Shown: piece after piece, positions 44,041 through 54,621 of the stretch
Layout: each line of letters starts with the position of its first letter
How positions within the stretch are numbered: position 1 is the first letter of the stretch
Source of the DNA: Aegilops tauschii subsp. strangulata
Taxonomy: Eukaryota > Streptophyta > Magnoliopsida > Poales > Poaceae
DNA length: 64,000 nt
Assembly: GCF_002575655.3 (NCBI RefSeq)
Contig: NC_053039.3
Location: forward strand, 225,017,622-225,081,621
Direction of reading: 5' to 3'
Translations under genes and position numbers: made by a program
The notes under the pieces: model-generated
Seen by the model: the letters and a program-made list of their open reading frames with translations, nothing else
Told to the model about the DNA's origin: nothing
Databases searched by the model: none

Positions 44041-47010
44041 AGGGCAAGCGGGGGTAAACCATATCCAGAGCTCGGAGATGTCCACATCCATAACTTCAAG
44101 TTGTAGCTGCCTCACTTCTGCATGAGCTTGTGTGGATAGTGGTAGATGAAACGCCTCCCATAGTGACGTGATGCCCAAGAAATCTTTGACAGAGAGATCT
44201 TCATTTATTACGTAGGAGAAAGCACGAGGGTATGAGTCTGCTAGAATGTTGTCTCTCCACATATCTTTCTAGAATAGTACATTTTGACCATTTCCCACGT
44301 TTACCGTCAAGATTCCTCTGTAGGTTTGCATTAGTTTTGCTACGTCCCTCCACCAAAATGATCCACACAGGTCAGAAGCATGCGGGATTTGGTCTATGTA
44401 GTAGGTCTCCCAAATAAGTTGCACCCATGGTACATCCCAGCCATTATAGAACTTGTGGAGGTATTTTAGTAGCAGGGCATCTCCTTGAATACGTAAGTTG
44501 ATCACTCCTAGACCGCCACTAGCTTTGGGGCGGCACACCATGTCCCATGAGGCTAAGGAGTTAATCTTATCGCCACGTTCAGTTTTCTTGAGCCACAAAC
44601 ATTTCCTTCTTATTTTGTCCAGTAACTCGATGATTTTAGTTGGCAATCTCAAGGTGCAAATGGCAAAGATAATGAGCGAGGTGATCACCGAGTTGAGAAG
44701 TGATAGTTTACTACCATAGGAGATCATGTTTAGGGTGGCCGATAGTCTTCTCTCGACCGAACGGACCAGTGGCATGAGCTCTTGAACTGTGGGTCTAGTA
44801 GTGCCGAGTGGAAGCCCAAGATAAGTAAATGGCTTCTTTCCCACCACACAACCAAAAATGTTGGCAAGCTCATCTCGTTTTTCAGAACCACAATTGATGG
44901 GTATGAGTGTGGATTTGTGGAAGTTTATTTTTAACCCAATAGAGGAAGCATAGTCAGTTAGACTATCCTTGACGATAAGTGCCTGTTGTGTGCATGCTGG
45001 TAAGATCAGAATTGTGTCGTCGGCGTACTGGATCACCGGGTATTCCTTTTGGTTTGGTGAGTGGAATGGTAGATGTATTAAATCCCGCTGAAATGAATCA
45101 TTGATGGCCGCTTGGAGGAGGTCGGCCGCAAGCACAAAAATGAGAGGGGAAAGGGGTCGCCCTGTTGTACTCCACATTTGCAAAGAAATTGGCAGCCAGG
45201 TGTTCCATTAAGTAGCACCGATGATTTACCCGATGAGAATATGCAACGAATCCAGCTTATCCATTTTTCATTAAACCCCATGTTTTCCATAATGTCGATC
45301 ATAGCCTCATGTTCGATGGTGTCAAATGCCTTGGCAAAGTCAAGTTTTAGGAGCATGATTACCTTTTTTGAGTGTTGGCATTGGTAGATGTACTTGTATG
45401 CCCAAGCGAGACAATCTTGAATAGTCCTCCCTTTTAGAAATCCATATTGGTTACGATGTACAATCTTCAGTATGATTTTTTTGCAAACGATTGGCCAGGA
45501 TCTTAGTGATGACCTTACCACAACAATTTAGGAGTGTGATTGGTCTGTAATCATTGATCGTCTCTGGAGAACTGATTTTTGGGATCAGAGTAATAAAACC
45601 ATCATTTATACTTTTTAGGGAATGATCACCCTTATGAAATTGATGACAGAGATTGTAGAAGTCCTCTTTGATTATTGGCCAGCACCTTTTCGGAAACACA
45701 CCTGTGAAACCATCTGGGGTGGGTGCTCTATCTGCAAGCATCTCTCTTATTACTTTGTCAATTTCTTTGTTTGAAAAGGGAACTGTAAGTTCCTCGAGAC
45801 CTTCACACTTTTAAATGATTCTAGGCAGGTCAAATTTCATGTTGTGGCCAGATGAGGAGCCCATCCTTTCTTTGGAAGTTTGAAAAATGATTGATTCCTT
45901 CCCTACATGATCTTCAACAATGCTACCGTCAACAATGCTTAGAGATGCAATGTTATTTCTCTTGTACCTTTCCGAGGCCATAGCTTGAAAGAACTTGGAT
46001 GGCTCATCACCAAATTTAACCCATGGGATGGTGCACCTCTTTTTCCAATAAAGTTGTTGATATCTGAGGATTCTGAGAATGTGTTTCTTAAGTATTTTCC
46101 TGAAGTTACTTTCAGGTACAGTAAGGGTGTGTTTATTTTCCAACTCATCAATCTCACATAGGGCTTTGTTTGAGTTCTTATTGCCATAGAAAGTTTAGAG
46201 ATAACTTTGCTCCACTGTTTAAGATCTCTTCGTAGGTTTTTGAATTTGCGACATAGAGTTGTGGCAGGGTTTGTGGATGTGATGTGTTTAGCCCAAGAAT
46301 TTGCGATAACCTCCATGAAACCAGGGTGTTGCACCCAAAAAGATTCAAAACGAAAGAGTTTTGACTTTGGAATGGCAGTTTCAATGTTAACCACACATGG
46401 TATATGATCAGAGACAGGTTTACCTGGTGGTTTAACCATGGTTTTAGGGTAGGCAGTTGTCCAATTTGTGCTTGTGAAGAAACAGTCTAGCTGTTCTAGA
46501 AGTGGATCATGTTGCATGTTACTCCATGTAAATGTGCAACCTTTGATGGGTAGTTCAATTAGACATTGGGAGCATATGAAATCATTAAATGTGTTCATAT
46601 CTGTCATGCAACCTCCTGGCTTGTTACGATTTTCAGGAGCTCGTATGAAATTGAAGTCTCCCACAAACAGCCAATCTTCATCAGATGGAATATCCAGAGC
46701 ACATAACCAGGTAATAAAATTAATCCTCTGTTCACCTTGACAAGGACTATACACATTAACAAGAGTCTAACACTGCGCCGATTGGGTGGAACGAAAGCGT
46801 ATAACAAGAGCAAAATATTCTGAGAAAATAACATCTGCTGAGAAGATAGAGCTATTCCAAATTGTGGCAATACCACCCGAGGCACCTCGAGAAGGCACAA
46901 AGGCAAACTAATCAAATATACGAGGGCAGCAGGACTTAATAAAGGCAGATCAAAAGATAACTTTTTTGTTTCCTGCAAGCAGACGACAGCACAACCACTA
47001 GATACGATGT
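44041..47010 (-). pseudogene. LINE-a ORF2: endonuclease and reverse transcriptase
   Basis: Endonuclease segments lie at 46000-46760 (GDFNFIRAPENRNKPGG, catalytic SDHIPCVV) and at about 46930-47010 (GCAVVCLQETKK). The RT segments are at 44269-45741 ([57 protein letters not shown] in IQYADDTILIL at about 45020). Frames change several times, for example near 45170, 45490 and 45800. The C-terminal zinc region is at 38956-39518 beyond LINE-b. Confidence 0.85.
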
Positions 47011-48093
47011 TGGAACGAGTGCTTCGACGAAGAGAGGCGGAGCACTCAGGCACCACAACCTTTCCCTTGCGAGAGGAGCTAGTCACCGAAGAAGCTGGTG
47101 CAGGAGCAATCATCGTATCATTGGTTTCTGCATCAATGATAACATGTGTATTCTGAGCAATATCAAGGCCAGATTCAGACAGGGTAGGCGCAAGCAGAAT
47201 ATGTTCAGACAGAGCAGGTGCAGGCAGAGCATATTCAGGCACAACAGTCTCAGGCAGAGTAGATTCAGACATAACATTTTCAGACAGCGCAGATGCAGAC
47301 ATAAAACCAACTGAAAGTGTATCATCATTACTAGCATTGATTGCCACTTCATTAGACTGATTAAGCTCCCAATGAGAGGCCTGAGAGATTTCCTCAATTT
47401 GGACTGAAGATGTCCCAGAATGAGTTATAACTTTGGAAGCAAAGATAACATTCAGAGAACCTGCATTTTCAGAAATTGTGACATTGAAAGTAATAGTCCT
47501 GCTTGAAACTATACTGATCACTCCAAGGGCCATCAGATGCAACGATAGGCCTCACTGCTGTAGTTAGATAAGTGTTGAGTCTGCACATTGGTATGCAATC
47601 CCTTAAAAGCAAGCAGGAGTGAAATTACCATGGGAGATCATGTCCACATGCAAGCCATCTACAAAAACAGTAAGTGAGATCTCAAGCCTGTTTGTGGGCA
47701 AGGAGGTGTTGCCTGCAGGGATTAATTCAGGTGGTGCAGAGCTGGAAGCCTCCTGTGGCCAGAACTGGTTCATAAGAGCAAGGGGTACCAGGACATAAGA
47801 ATCTGAAATAGTGGCACTAGAGTCAATACTATTGCTCATTGAGATGGAATCATTCCAAGCAGCTGCTGGGCTATCATGAGTGTTATTAGGAGGAACAATG
47901 CCATGATCCACATGCAGTCCTTCACTAGCTAGCCATTGCTGAAAGTTATAGAGGATTGGTGGCTCCTGTGGGGGAGGGGAGGCCAGACACCCCACTCAGG
48001 ATGGATATCAATGTCATTATCCTGATCCACAACAACATTGTCATCAGCCATATTATGGTCAGCATTAGGGACTGCATCTGCATTTTGAGCCAT
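47010..48093 (-). pseudogene. LINE-a ORF1, C-terminal part fused to endonuclease
   Basis: The minus strand reads MAQNADAVPNADHN from the very 5' end (ATG at 48091-48093), then a Ser/Pro-rich linker (47603-47995), a frameshift near 47600, short repeats of the ALSE/TLPE type (47165-47310), and the basic RRSTRSN segment. RRSTRSN is followed at once by SGCAVVCLQETKK of the endonuclease, where LINE-b has several hundred bases in between. A deletion has therefore fused ORF1 and ORF2 in frame. Confidence 0.62.
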
Positions 48094-48531
48094 ATTTTGG
48101 AGAAAATTTGCCAGTTCCTTCCCCTCAAATAGAAGCTGGGGCGGCTTAAGTGCCACTGCAACGATATGGGAGAGCTCATGGCGGCTCTTATCAAATACAC
48201 CGACTCTGATAGCACCAAGGACCCGGAGTCTGATGAGGAGAAGGCCGGCAAGGGGAAGAAGAACGACAATGCAAAGGGACAGCAGCATAATACGGCGAGT
48301 CAAGGTAATAACAGTAAGCGCAAGCAAGTCAACGGCGGTTCAGATTTTGTGGCTAATACCAATACGCAGAATAACCATCAGTGTCATAAGGGGAAATCGT
48401 CAAATCCCCAGTTTGGTGGGCCAAAGTTCAACCTTGAGGCGATAATGAATCGGGCTTGTCCAAAGCACGGTTCTCAAGATAAGCCGGCCAGTCATTTTAT
48501 GGAAAGATTGCTTCATCATGAGGGAGTATAG
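48094..48531 (+). pseudogene. gag: Fatima-like gag, C-terminal part
   Basis: After the LINE, gag resumes with KLGRLKCHCNDMGELM, a Lys/Glu/Gly-rich hydrophilic stretch (DEEKAGKGKKNDNAKG) and a Cys/His segment (CPKHGSQDKPASH) that stands where a nucleic-acid-binding knuckle is expected. A TAG lies just upstream (PLK stop KLG). An extra base near 48510 shifts the frame before the Gly/Gln-rich linker leading to protease at 48743. Confidence 0.75.
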
Positions 48532-48742
48532 AAATTCCGGTTTTTATGAGAACAGTCATGGCCAACAGGGCGGGTCAGGATCCCGCCCTCACGGGCCCGG
48601 CTTTGGAGGTGGCGGCTCAAACTCTTGATTCCAAGGCCAGAGCAATCAAGGCGGTTTTAATCAGCAATCTAATCAAGGGAATCGGCAGCAGCAGTCCGGC
48701 TATCAGAGCAATCCGAAGCAGCTGAATAGTGGTCAATATCAT

Positions 48743-49534
48743 GTGTTTACCACGAGCTTATGCAAGCGGGACCAGAAGATTCATAAGCGGGCAGTGAACG
48801 CGGTTGAGCTGGCAGTCCCTCGATACTTGCGATGGTCTGAACAACCTATTGTATGGATCCGTGTGGATCACCCGCCCCGGGTTGGCAATCCAGGTCAATT
48901 GGCTTTGGTGGTTGCTCCTCGGGTTGGAGGATACAAATTTACAGAAGTGCTTATGGATGGAGGCAGCACTATCAATATCCTTTACTATGATACTTTTTGC
49001 CATATGAATTTGACTGACAAAGATCTTAAGCCATCTTCTACTGTTTTTCATGGGGTGGTGCCTGGTAAGTCGGCGTATCCTGTGGGCAAGATAGCCTTGG
49101 AAGTGGCCTTTGGCAATGAGCATGCTTATAGAGCTGAAACATTGACTTCTGAGGTGGTCAAGATCAAGAGCCCTTATCACGCCCTGTTTGGACGGCTGGC
49201 TTATGCTAAATTTATGGCACGGCCTTGTTATGTTTATCTACAGCTTAAAATGCCGGGTCATAAGGGTACCATCATGGTGCATGGCAACAGGAAGATAGCT
49301 TTGGAGTGTGAAGAGGGCGATGCTGCCTATGCTGAGTATGTTTGTGTAACAGAGGAGTTGAAGTTCTACAAAGATAATGTTGACCCGACGGATATGACAC
49401 CCTTGAAGAAGCCAACCACAAAGCATGATCCTTTGTTGAAGTTTAAGTCAGCAGACGACACCAAGCAGGTTGATTTTGTTTCTGGAAATTCATCCAAACA
49501 GTTCAGTATCAGTGCCAATATGGATACAAAATAG
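48743..49534 (+). pseudogene. pol: Fatima-like aspartic protease region
   Basis: The frame is open for 263 codons. The retropepsin-like domain runs over residues 45-150, with the active-site loop VLMDGGSTINILY (Asp-Gly-Gly in place of the retroviral Asp-Thr/Ser-Gly, as is common in plant Gypsy elements) and the downstream SPYHALFGRLAYAKFMA flap/partner region. It ends MDTK followed by TAG, where the frame continues in relatives (a Gln codon is likely) into RT. The protease cuts the gag-pol polyprotein. Confidence 0.8.
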
Positions 49535-49800
49535 GAAAGCACGCTCATCGAGTTCATCCGTGAGAACCGGGACATCTTCGCTGAGCACACTCTCAATGTT
49601 GATCTGAAGTTTAAACTGGTCAAGCAATTCCTTCGTCGTTTTAATGAAGAGAGGCGCAAGGCCATTGGGGAAGAAGTGGCCCGGCTCTTGGCAGCCGGGT
49701 TTATTGTTGAAGTTTTTCACCCTGAATGGTTGGCTAACCCGATGTTGGTTCTTAAGAAAAATGGCACTTGGCGCATGTGTGTGGATTACACGGACCTTAA
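49535..49800 (+). pseudogene. pol: Fatima-like RT, N-terminal part before the solo LTR
   Basis: Encodes LIEFIRENRDIFA, EEVARLLAAGFIVEVFHPEW and NGTWRMCVDYTDL, RT motifs 1-2. It is cut within the following codon by the solo LTR. The last five bases CTTAA are duplicated at 51374-51378, after which RT continues. Confidence 0.85.
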
Positions 49801-51373
49801 TGCTACCTCTTGAGCACTGCGTTGGTTTTCCCTTGAAGAGGAAAGGGTGATGCAGTAAAGTAGCGTAAGTATTTCCCTCTGTTTTTTAGAACCAAGGTAT
49901 CAATCCAGTAGGAGATCACGCTCGAGTCCCACGCACCTACACAAACAAATAAGAACCTCGCAACCAACGCGATAAAGGGGTTGTCAATCCCTTCACGGTC
50001 ACTTACGAGAGTGAGATCTGATAGATATGATAAGATAATATTTTTGGTATTTTTATGATAAAGATGCAAAGTAAAATAAATGGCAATAAAAATAGCTAAG
50101 TGTTGGAAGATTAATATGATGGAAAATAGACCCAGGGGCCATAGGATTCACTAGTGGCTTCTCTCAAGAGCATAAGTATTGTGGTGGGTGAACGAATTAC
50201 TGTCGATCAATTGATAGAATTGAGCATAGTTATGAGAATAACTAGGTATGATCATGTATATAGGCATCACGTCCGCGACAAGTAGACCGAAACGATTCTG
50301 CATCTACTACTATTAGTCCACACATCGACCGCTGTCCAGCATGCATCTAGAGTATTAAGTTCAAAATAACAGAGTAATGCTTTAAGTAAGATGACATGAT
50401 GTAGAGGGATAAACTCATGCAATATGATATAAACCCCATCTTTTTATCCTCGATGGCAACAATACAATACGTGCCTTGCTGCCCCTGCTGTCACTGGGAA
50501 AGGACACCGCAAGATTGAACCCAAAGCTAAGCACTTCTCCCATTGCAAGAAAGATCAATCTAGTAGGCCAAACCAAACTGATAATTCGAAGAGACTTGCA
50601 AAGATAACCAATCATACATAAAAGAATTCAGAGAAGATTCAAATATTGTTCATAGATAATCTTGATCATAAACCCACAATTCATCGGTCTCGACAAACAC
50701 ACCACAAAAGAAGATTACACCGAATAGATCTCCAAGAAAATCGAGGAGAACTTTGTATTGAGATCCAAAGAGAGAGAAGAAGACATCTAGCTAATAACTA
50801 TGGACCCGAAGGTCTGAGGTAAACTACTCACACATCAACAGAGAGGCTATGGTGTTGATGTAGAAGCCCTCCGTGATCAATGCCCCCTCCGGCAGGGCGC
50901 CGGAAAAGGCCCCAAGGGGATCTCACGGGTACAGAAGGTTGCGGCGGTGGAATTAGGTTTTCATGGATGCCTCTGATGGTTTGGGGGTACGGAGATATAT
51001 ATAGGAGGAAGAAGTAGGCTAGTGGAGCCTCGAGGGGCCCACGATGGTGGAGGGCGCACTTGGGGGGGTAGGCACGCCCCCTACCTTGTGGCCTCCTCGA
51101 TGATTTCTTGACGTCCACTCCAAGTCCTCTAGATCATGTTTGTTCCAAAAATCACGTTCCCGAAGGTTTCATTCCGTTTGGACTCCGTTTGATATTCTTT
51201 TTCTGCGAAACACTGAAATAGGCAGAAAAACAGCAATTTGGGCTGGGCCTCCGGTTAATAGGTTAGTCCCAAAAATAATATAAAAGTGTATAAATAAGCC
51301 CATTAAACATCCAAAACGGAATATATAGTAGCATGGAACAATCAAAAATTATAGATACGCTGGAGACGTATCA
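49801..51373 (-). repeat. Solo LTR of S-B type, TSD CTTAA
   Basis: The plus strand reads tgctacctcttgagcactg...ctggagacgtatca, 1573 bp, the reverse complement of the S-B LTR. The TSD is CTTAA at 49796-49800 and 51374-51378. No interior sequence remains, so LTR-LTR recombination is inferred. It splits the RT gene exactly between two codons' worth of duplicated target. Confidence 0.92.
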
Positions 51374-51378
51374 CTTAA

Positions 51379-52040
51379 CAAGGCCTGCCCGGCTGATCCT
51401 TTTGCTCTCCCCTGTATTGATCAGATTATTGATGCTACAGCGGGTTGTGAGCGTTTAAGTTTTTTGGATGCTTATTCTGGTTATCATCAGGTCAAGATGG
51501 CAGTTAAGGACCAGGAGAAAAAAATCTTTTATCACTCCCTTTGGAGCCTTCTGCTATGTGTCTATCCCTTTTGGGCTCAAGAGTGCCCAGGCGACTTATC
51601 AGCATTGTGTTCAGAATTGCCTCCACAACCAAATCGGATGCAATGTTCATGCTTATGTGGAAGATATAGTTGTAAAATCCAGGAAGAAAGAGACCTTGTT
51701 AGATGATTTGAAGGAGACCTTTGACAACCTCCGGGTCTACAAGATGATGCTTAACCCAGCCAAATGTGTTTTTGGTGTGCCAGCAGGCAAGCTCTTGGGA
51801 TTTTTGGTCTCTGAGAGAGGTATTGAAGCTAACCCGGAGAAAATCAAGGCTATCACTTCTTTGGCTAAACCGGCATGTATCAACGATGTTCAGCGTTTGG
51901 CGGGTCATATTGTGGCTTTGAGCTGGTTTATAAGCCGCCTGGGAGAGAAGGCTATCCTTTTATACCATACGATGAAGAAAACGGAGCACTTCGTCTGGAG
52001 TGATGCAGTTAACCAGGCGTTCGGGGCGCTTAAAAAGTAG
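51379..52040 (+). pseudogene. pol: Fatima-like RT, C-terminal part
   Basis: Continues RT with FLDAYSGYHQVKMAV, FGLKSAQATYQ and the thumb/connection region (CVFGVPAGKLLGFLVSERGIE). An extra A in the A-run near 51520 shifts the frame. The catalytic YXDD box reads YVEDIVVKS instead of YVDDIVVKS, so the first catalytic aspartate is Glu. TAG at 52038-52040 (KK stop LAEPPVL) interrupts the passage into RNase H. RT copies the element RNA to DNA. Confidence 0.85.
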
Positions 52041-52589
52041 TTGGCTGAGCCACCGGTTCTTGCAGCTCCTATTGATGAGGAGCCCTTGCTCTTATATGTG
52101 GCTGCTAACAGCAGAGCCATCAGCATAGCGGTTGTCGTGGAAAGGAAGGAGTCAGGCAAGGAATATCCGGTTCAGAGGTCGGTTTACTATGTCAGTGAGG
52201 TACTAATTGAATCTAAGCAAAGGTACCCACATTGGCAGAAGCTCGTTTATGGAGTGTTCATGGCTAGCCGAAAGTTGAAGCAGAATTTTCTTGGTCATCC
52301 CATCACTATGATCAGTTCTGCTCCTTTAGGGGATATTATTCAAAACAGAGAAGCTATAGGCCGGGTGGCCAAGTGGGACATTGAACTTGGACCCCATGGC
52401 TTAAATATATGCCTCAGACATCTATTAAGTCTCAAGCACTTGTGGATTTTATCAATGATTGGACAGAGTTGCAGATACCTAAGGAAAAGCTTGGTAACAC
52501 ATATTGGACTATTCATTTTGATGGATCCAGGCAATTGGAAGGCTCGGGGGCTGGAGTTATTTTAGCTTCCCCACGAGGTGATAAGTTTT
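52041..52589 (+). pseudogene. pol: Fatima-like RNase H region before G-N
   Basis: Encodes the tether and first RNase H module (PPVLAAPIDEEPLLLYVAA, YYVSEVLIESKQRY) and the start of the second (YWTIHFDGSRQLEGSGAGV). The frame breaks near 52400. The gene is cut in GDKF by G-N at 52590 and continues at 61077 (CYVLRLMFPCTNNAAEYEA). Confidence 0.8.
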
Positions 52590-53486
52590 TGTCGGATTTC
52601 GGGTTTCGGCAAAACCCCTGAGGTTCGAACACTGGGGTGTACACGAAGATCTCTCCTCCCCCAAGCACTCTCCCTCACCGCAATCTCAAGGCTCAGCGCG
52701 TCGAACTCGCAGAACAAAGGGGCACAAGGTTTATACTGGTTAGGGCCACCGATGTGGTGTAATACCCTACTCCAGTGTGGTGTGGTGGATTGCCTCTTGG
52801 GCTGAGGATGAACAGTTACAAGGGAAGAACAGCCTCCTGAGGAGAGGTGCTCTTGTGCTTGGCGAGCTTGTGTGCATGAGGATGTTCTGAATGGCTTCGG
52901 ATCCGTCGCCTCCTACTATGGTGGCTAGCCCTATTTATAGAGGCCCTGGTCCTCTTCCCAAATGCTGGCGGGATGGGATGCCACAACAACCAAATTTGAA
53001 GGGAGACAACTAGAACAAGTTATCCTGACTAAAGGTGGTCTTCGCCTGCCAAAGGCTCTGGTGGTGACGCCGTCCTGGGCTCCATGGTCACCTCCTTCTT
53101 GCCGTCCTGCTGGTCTTGGTCTCGTTGCACTGGTATGGAAACCTTTGCCTGATGCCTCGGGACTCCTCGCCCGCGCTTGCCTCTTTAGCACCAAAGAGGA
53201 AAGGAGGACACTGCGCGCGCTGGCGCCCGCCTGGCCCCGGTCGTCATGGCTTGCAACACAGGAACCTCGCGAGGTGCCCCTTGCCTTGATCTCTCCGCCC
53301 CTCGCGAGCCAGCCTGGTGAGGCCGCCCCCGAGTAGGTCTTGCATCGTCCGCCTCGTGAGGCTTGGCCCCTCGCGAGGGTCTCGAGTGTTTGCTGGTGAA
53401 GATGGGTCGTACAGGGCCGCTGGTGGAGCCACGCCATGGGCCGCAGGCAGGCAAGTCTGGGGACCCCCGTTCCCAGGACGCCGACA
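52590..53486 (-). repeat. 3' LTR of G-N
   Basis: TGTCGGATTTCGGG...GGACGCCGACA, 897 bp, closely similar to 60172-61071. A TATA-like CTATAAATAG is read on the minus strand at 52931-52940. Confidence 0.92.
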
Positions 53487-53820
53487 GTAGCCCCCGGGCC
53501 CAAGGCGCGCTCGGACTTGGCTTCGTGGCGAAGCCAAGGGGAAAGTGCGGAGCGCCGCGGTCCCCAACAGCCAGCGGCCCCGTATGACGCGTGGCGATTG
53601 ATTGGATGTGGGCGTCTCCGCTTCCCCACGCTGCCTCGACAACTGCCCGACTTGACGAGTCCCTGCTGCATGCAGAGAAAAATCATCATTACCTGTGATC
53701 GTGGGGATCACCGGTTGGCCTTCTCCCACTATAAATGAGGAGGGGGCGGAGCCCCCGTCGCTCGTCTCTTCCTGCTCTGCTCGCTTCTTCTCCATTGCTT
53801 CACCGCTAGTAGGGACACCC

Positions 53821-54621
53821 ATGGCGCCTGCGAAGAGGTTCTCGACCGCGGAAAAGGGGAAGGCCCGCTAGGAGGGGCCCGGCTCACCACCGCCCAAGAG
53901 GGGGCGCGGCCGTCCCCGCAAGCACACCACGGCCTCCGCCGTGGCCCCTCGCGGCCGCGGCGGCGCCTCTTCGCGAGGTGGGAGTCGCCCAGGTCGTGGC
54001 AGCTTTGTCGATGAAGGGAGGCGTGCCATGGTCACGCGGCCTCCCCAGCCGTGCTTCCACTCAGCGGAGGTGCTGCCGGAGTTCGTCGTGTGGTCAGAGA
54101 ACCCAGCCGGCGCCTGGCTTCAGCTCCCGCGCTTCTTTGCCGGCAAGCTACCAGCCACGGGTCCAGGCGGTCTCTGGCTGTAGGTGGACGGCAGCAGCAG
54201 CAAGGCTTCATGGGTCGCGGTCGAGGTCTCCGTCACGGGCAACGCAGCCCTGGCCCGCGGCTAGCAGACGTTTGCCCGCGCGCACGGCCTGGGCCGGCGG
54301 TGCACCCTCTACTTCAAGTACGATGGCAATGCGACCCTCTACGTGAGGGTGTTAGGGGAAGATGGTTGCCGCGTCGGGTGTTGCCCTGAGGACAATGATG
54401 GTGGCGAGGTGCTCAGCCTTGGCGACGACCGCGACGAGGGTGAAGGCGGGCTTGCCCTCGGCGCCGACCATGGCTCGTCCAGCTACGGTGACTCTTCTTC
54501 CGGCGACAGCTCCAGTAGCGGCGGCTACGACCACCCGCCACGCTGCTGCGCCCGCTTCGAGGGTGGCAGCGGGTCATCTCGTCGCCACACCCTAGTGAAG
54601 CGCGAGGAGGGGTCTGACTGA
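53821..54621 (+). pseudogene. Captured B3-domain-like ORF with AT-hook, antisense to G-N
   Basis: A plus-strand frame of 266 codons runs from ATG 53821 to TGA 54619-54621, broken only by three TAG codons (53869, 54181, 54262). Residues 25-33 form an AT-hook (KRGRGRPRK), followed by Arg/Gly-rich repeats. Residues 80-180 follow the B3 pattern: FVVWSENPAGAWLQLPRFFA (strand and helix), then ASWVAVEVSVTGN, then QTFARAHGLGRRCTLYFKYD and GNATLYVRVLGEDG. The tail is acidic, then Gly/Ser-rich. B3 domains bind DNA in plant transcription factors. It lies between integrase and the 3' LTR with no role in the retrotransposon cycle known to me, so capture of a host gene is inferred. The GC content is higher than in neighbouring elements. 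The stops make a working full-length protein unlikely in this copy. Confidence 0.7.

Larger units (their letters stand above)
38825..48093 (-). mobile_element. L1-type LINE (LINE-a), 5' truncated, TSD ATTTTGGAGA
   Basis: This is a minus-strand non-LTR retrotransposon. Its A-rich 3' tail appears as tttttt at 38825. A perfect 10 bp TSD, ATTTTGGAGA, lies at 38815-38824 and 48094-48103; removing the LINE and one copy restores the gag frame (VLILE/KICQFLPLK). The 5' end begins inside ORF1. LINE-b (about 39519-44040) is inserted in the 3' part of ORF2. In-frame stops, frameshifts and a deletion joining ORF1 to the endonuclease make it inactive. Confidence 0.88.

Noticed and set aside
39495..44060. 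Imperfect similarity around the LINE-b borders (tggat words near 39500 and 44055) as a TSD
   Set aside because: Too many mismatches for a duplication; the apparent match follows from both sides being the same part of LINE-a.
43996..44262. 88-codon minus-strand ORF at the LINE-a/LINE-b border
   Set aside because: Chimeric: its start is LINE-a ORF2 and its end is LINE-b ORF1 region. Used only to place the border.
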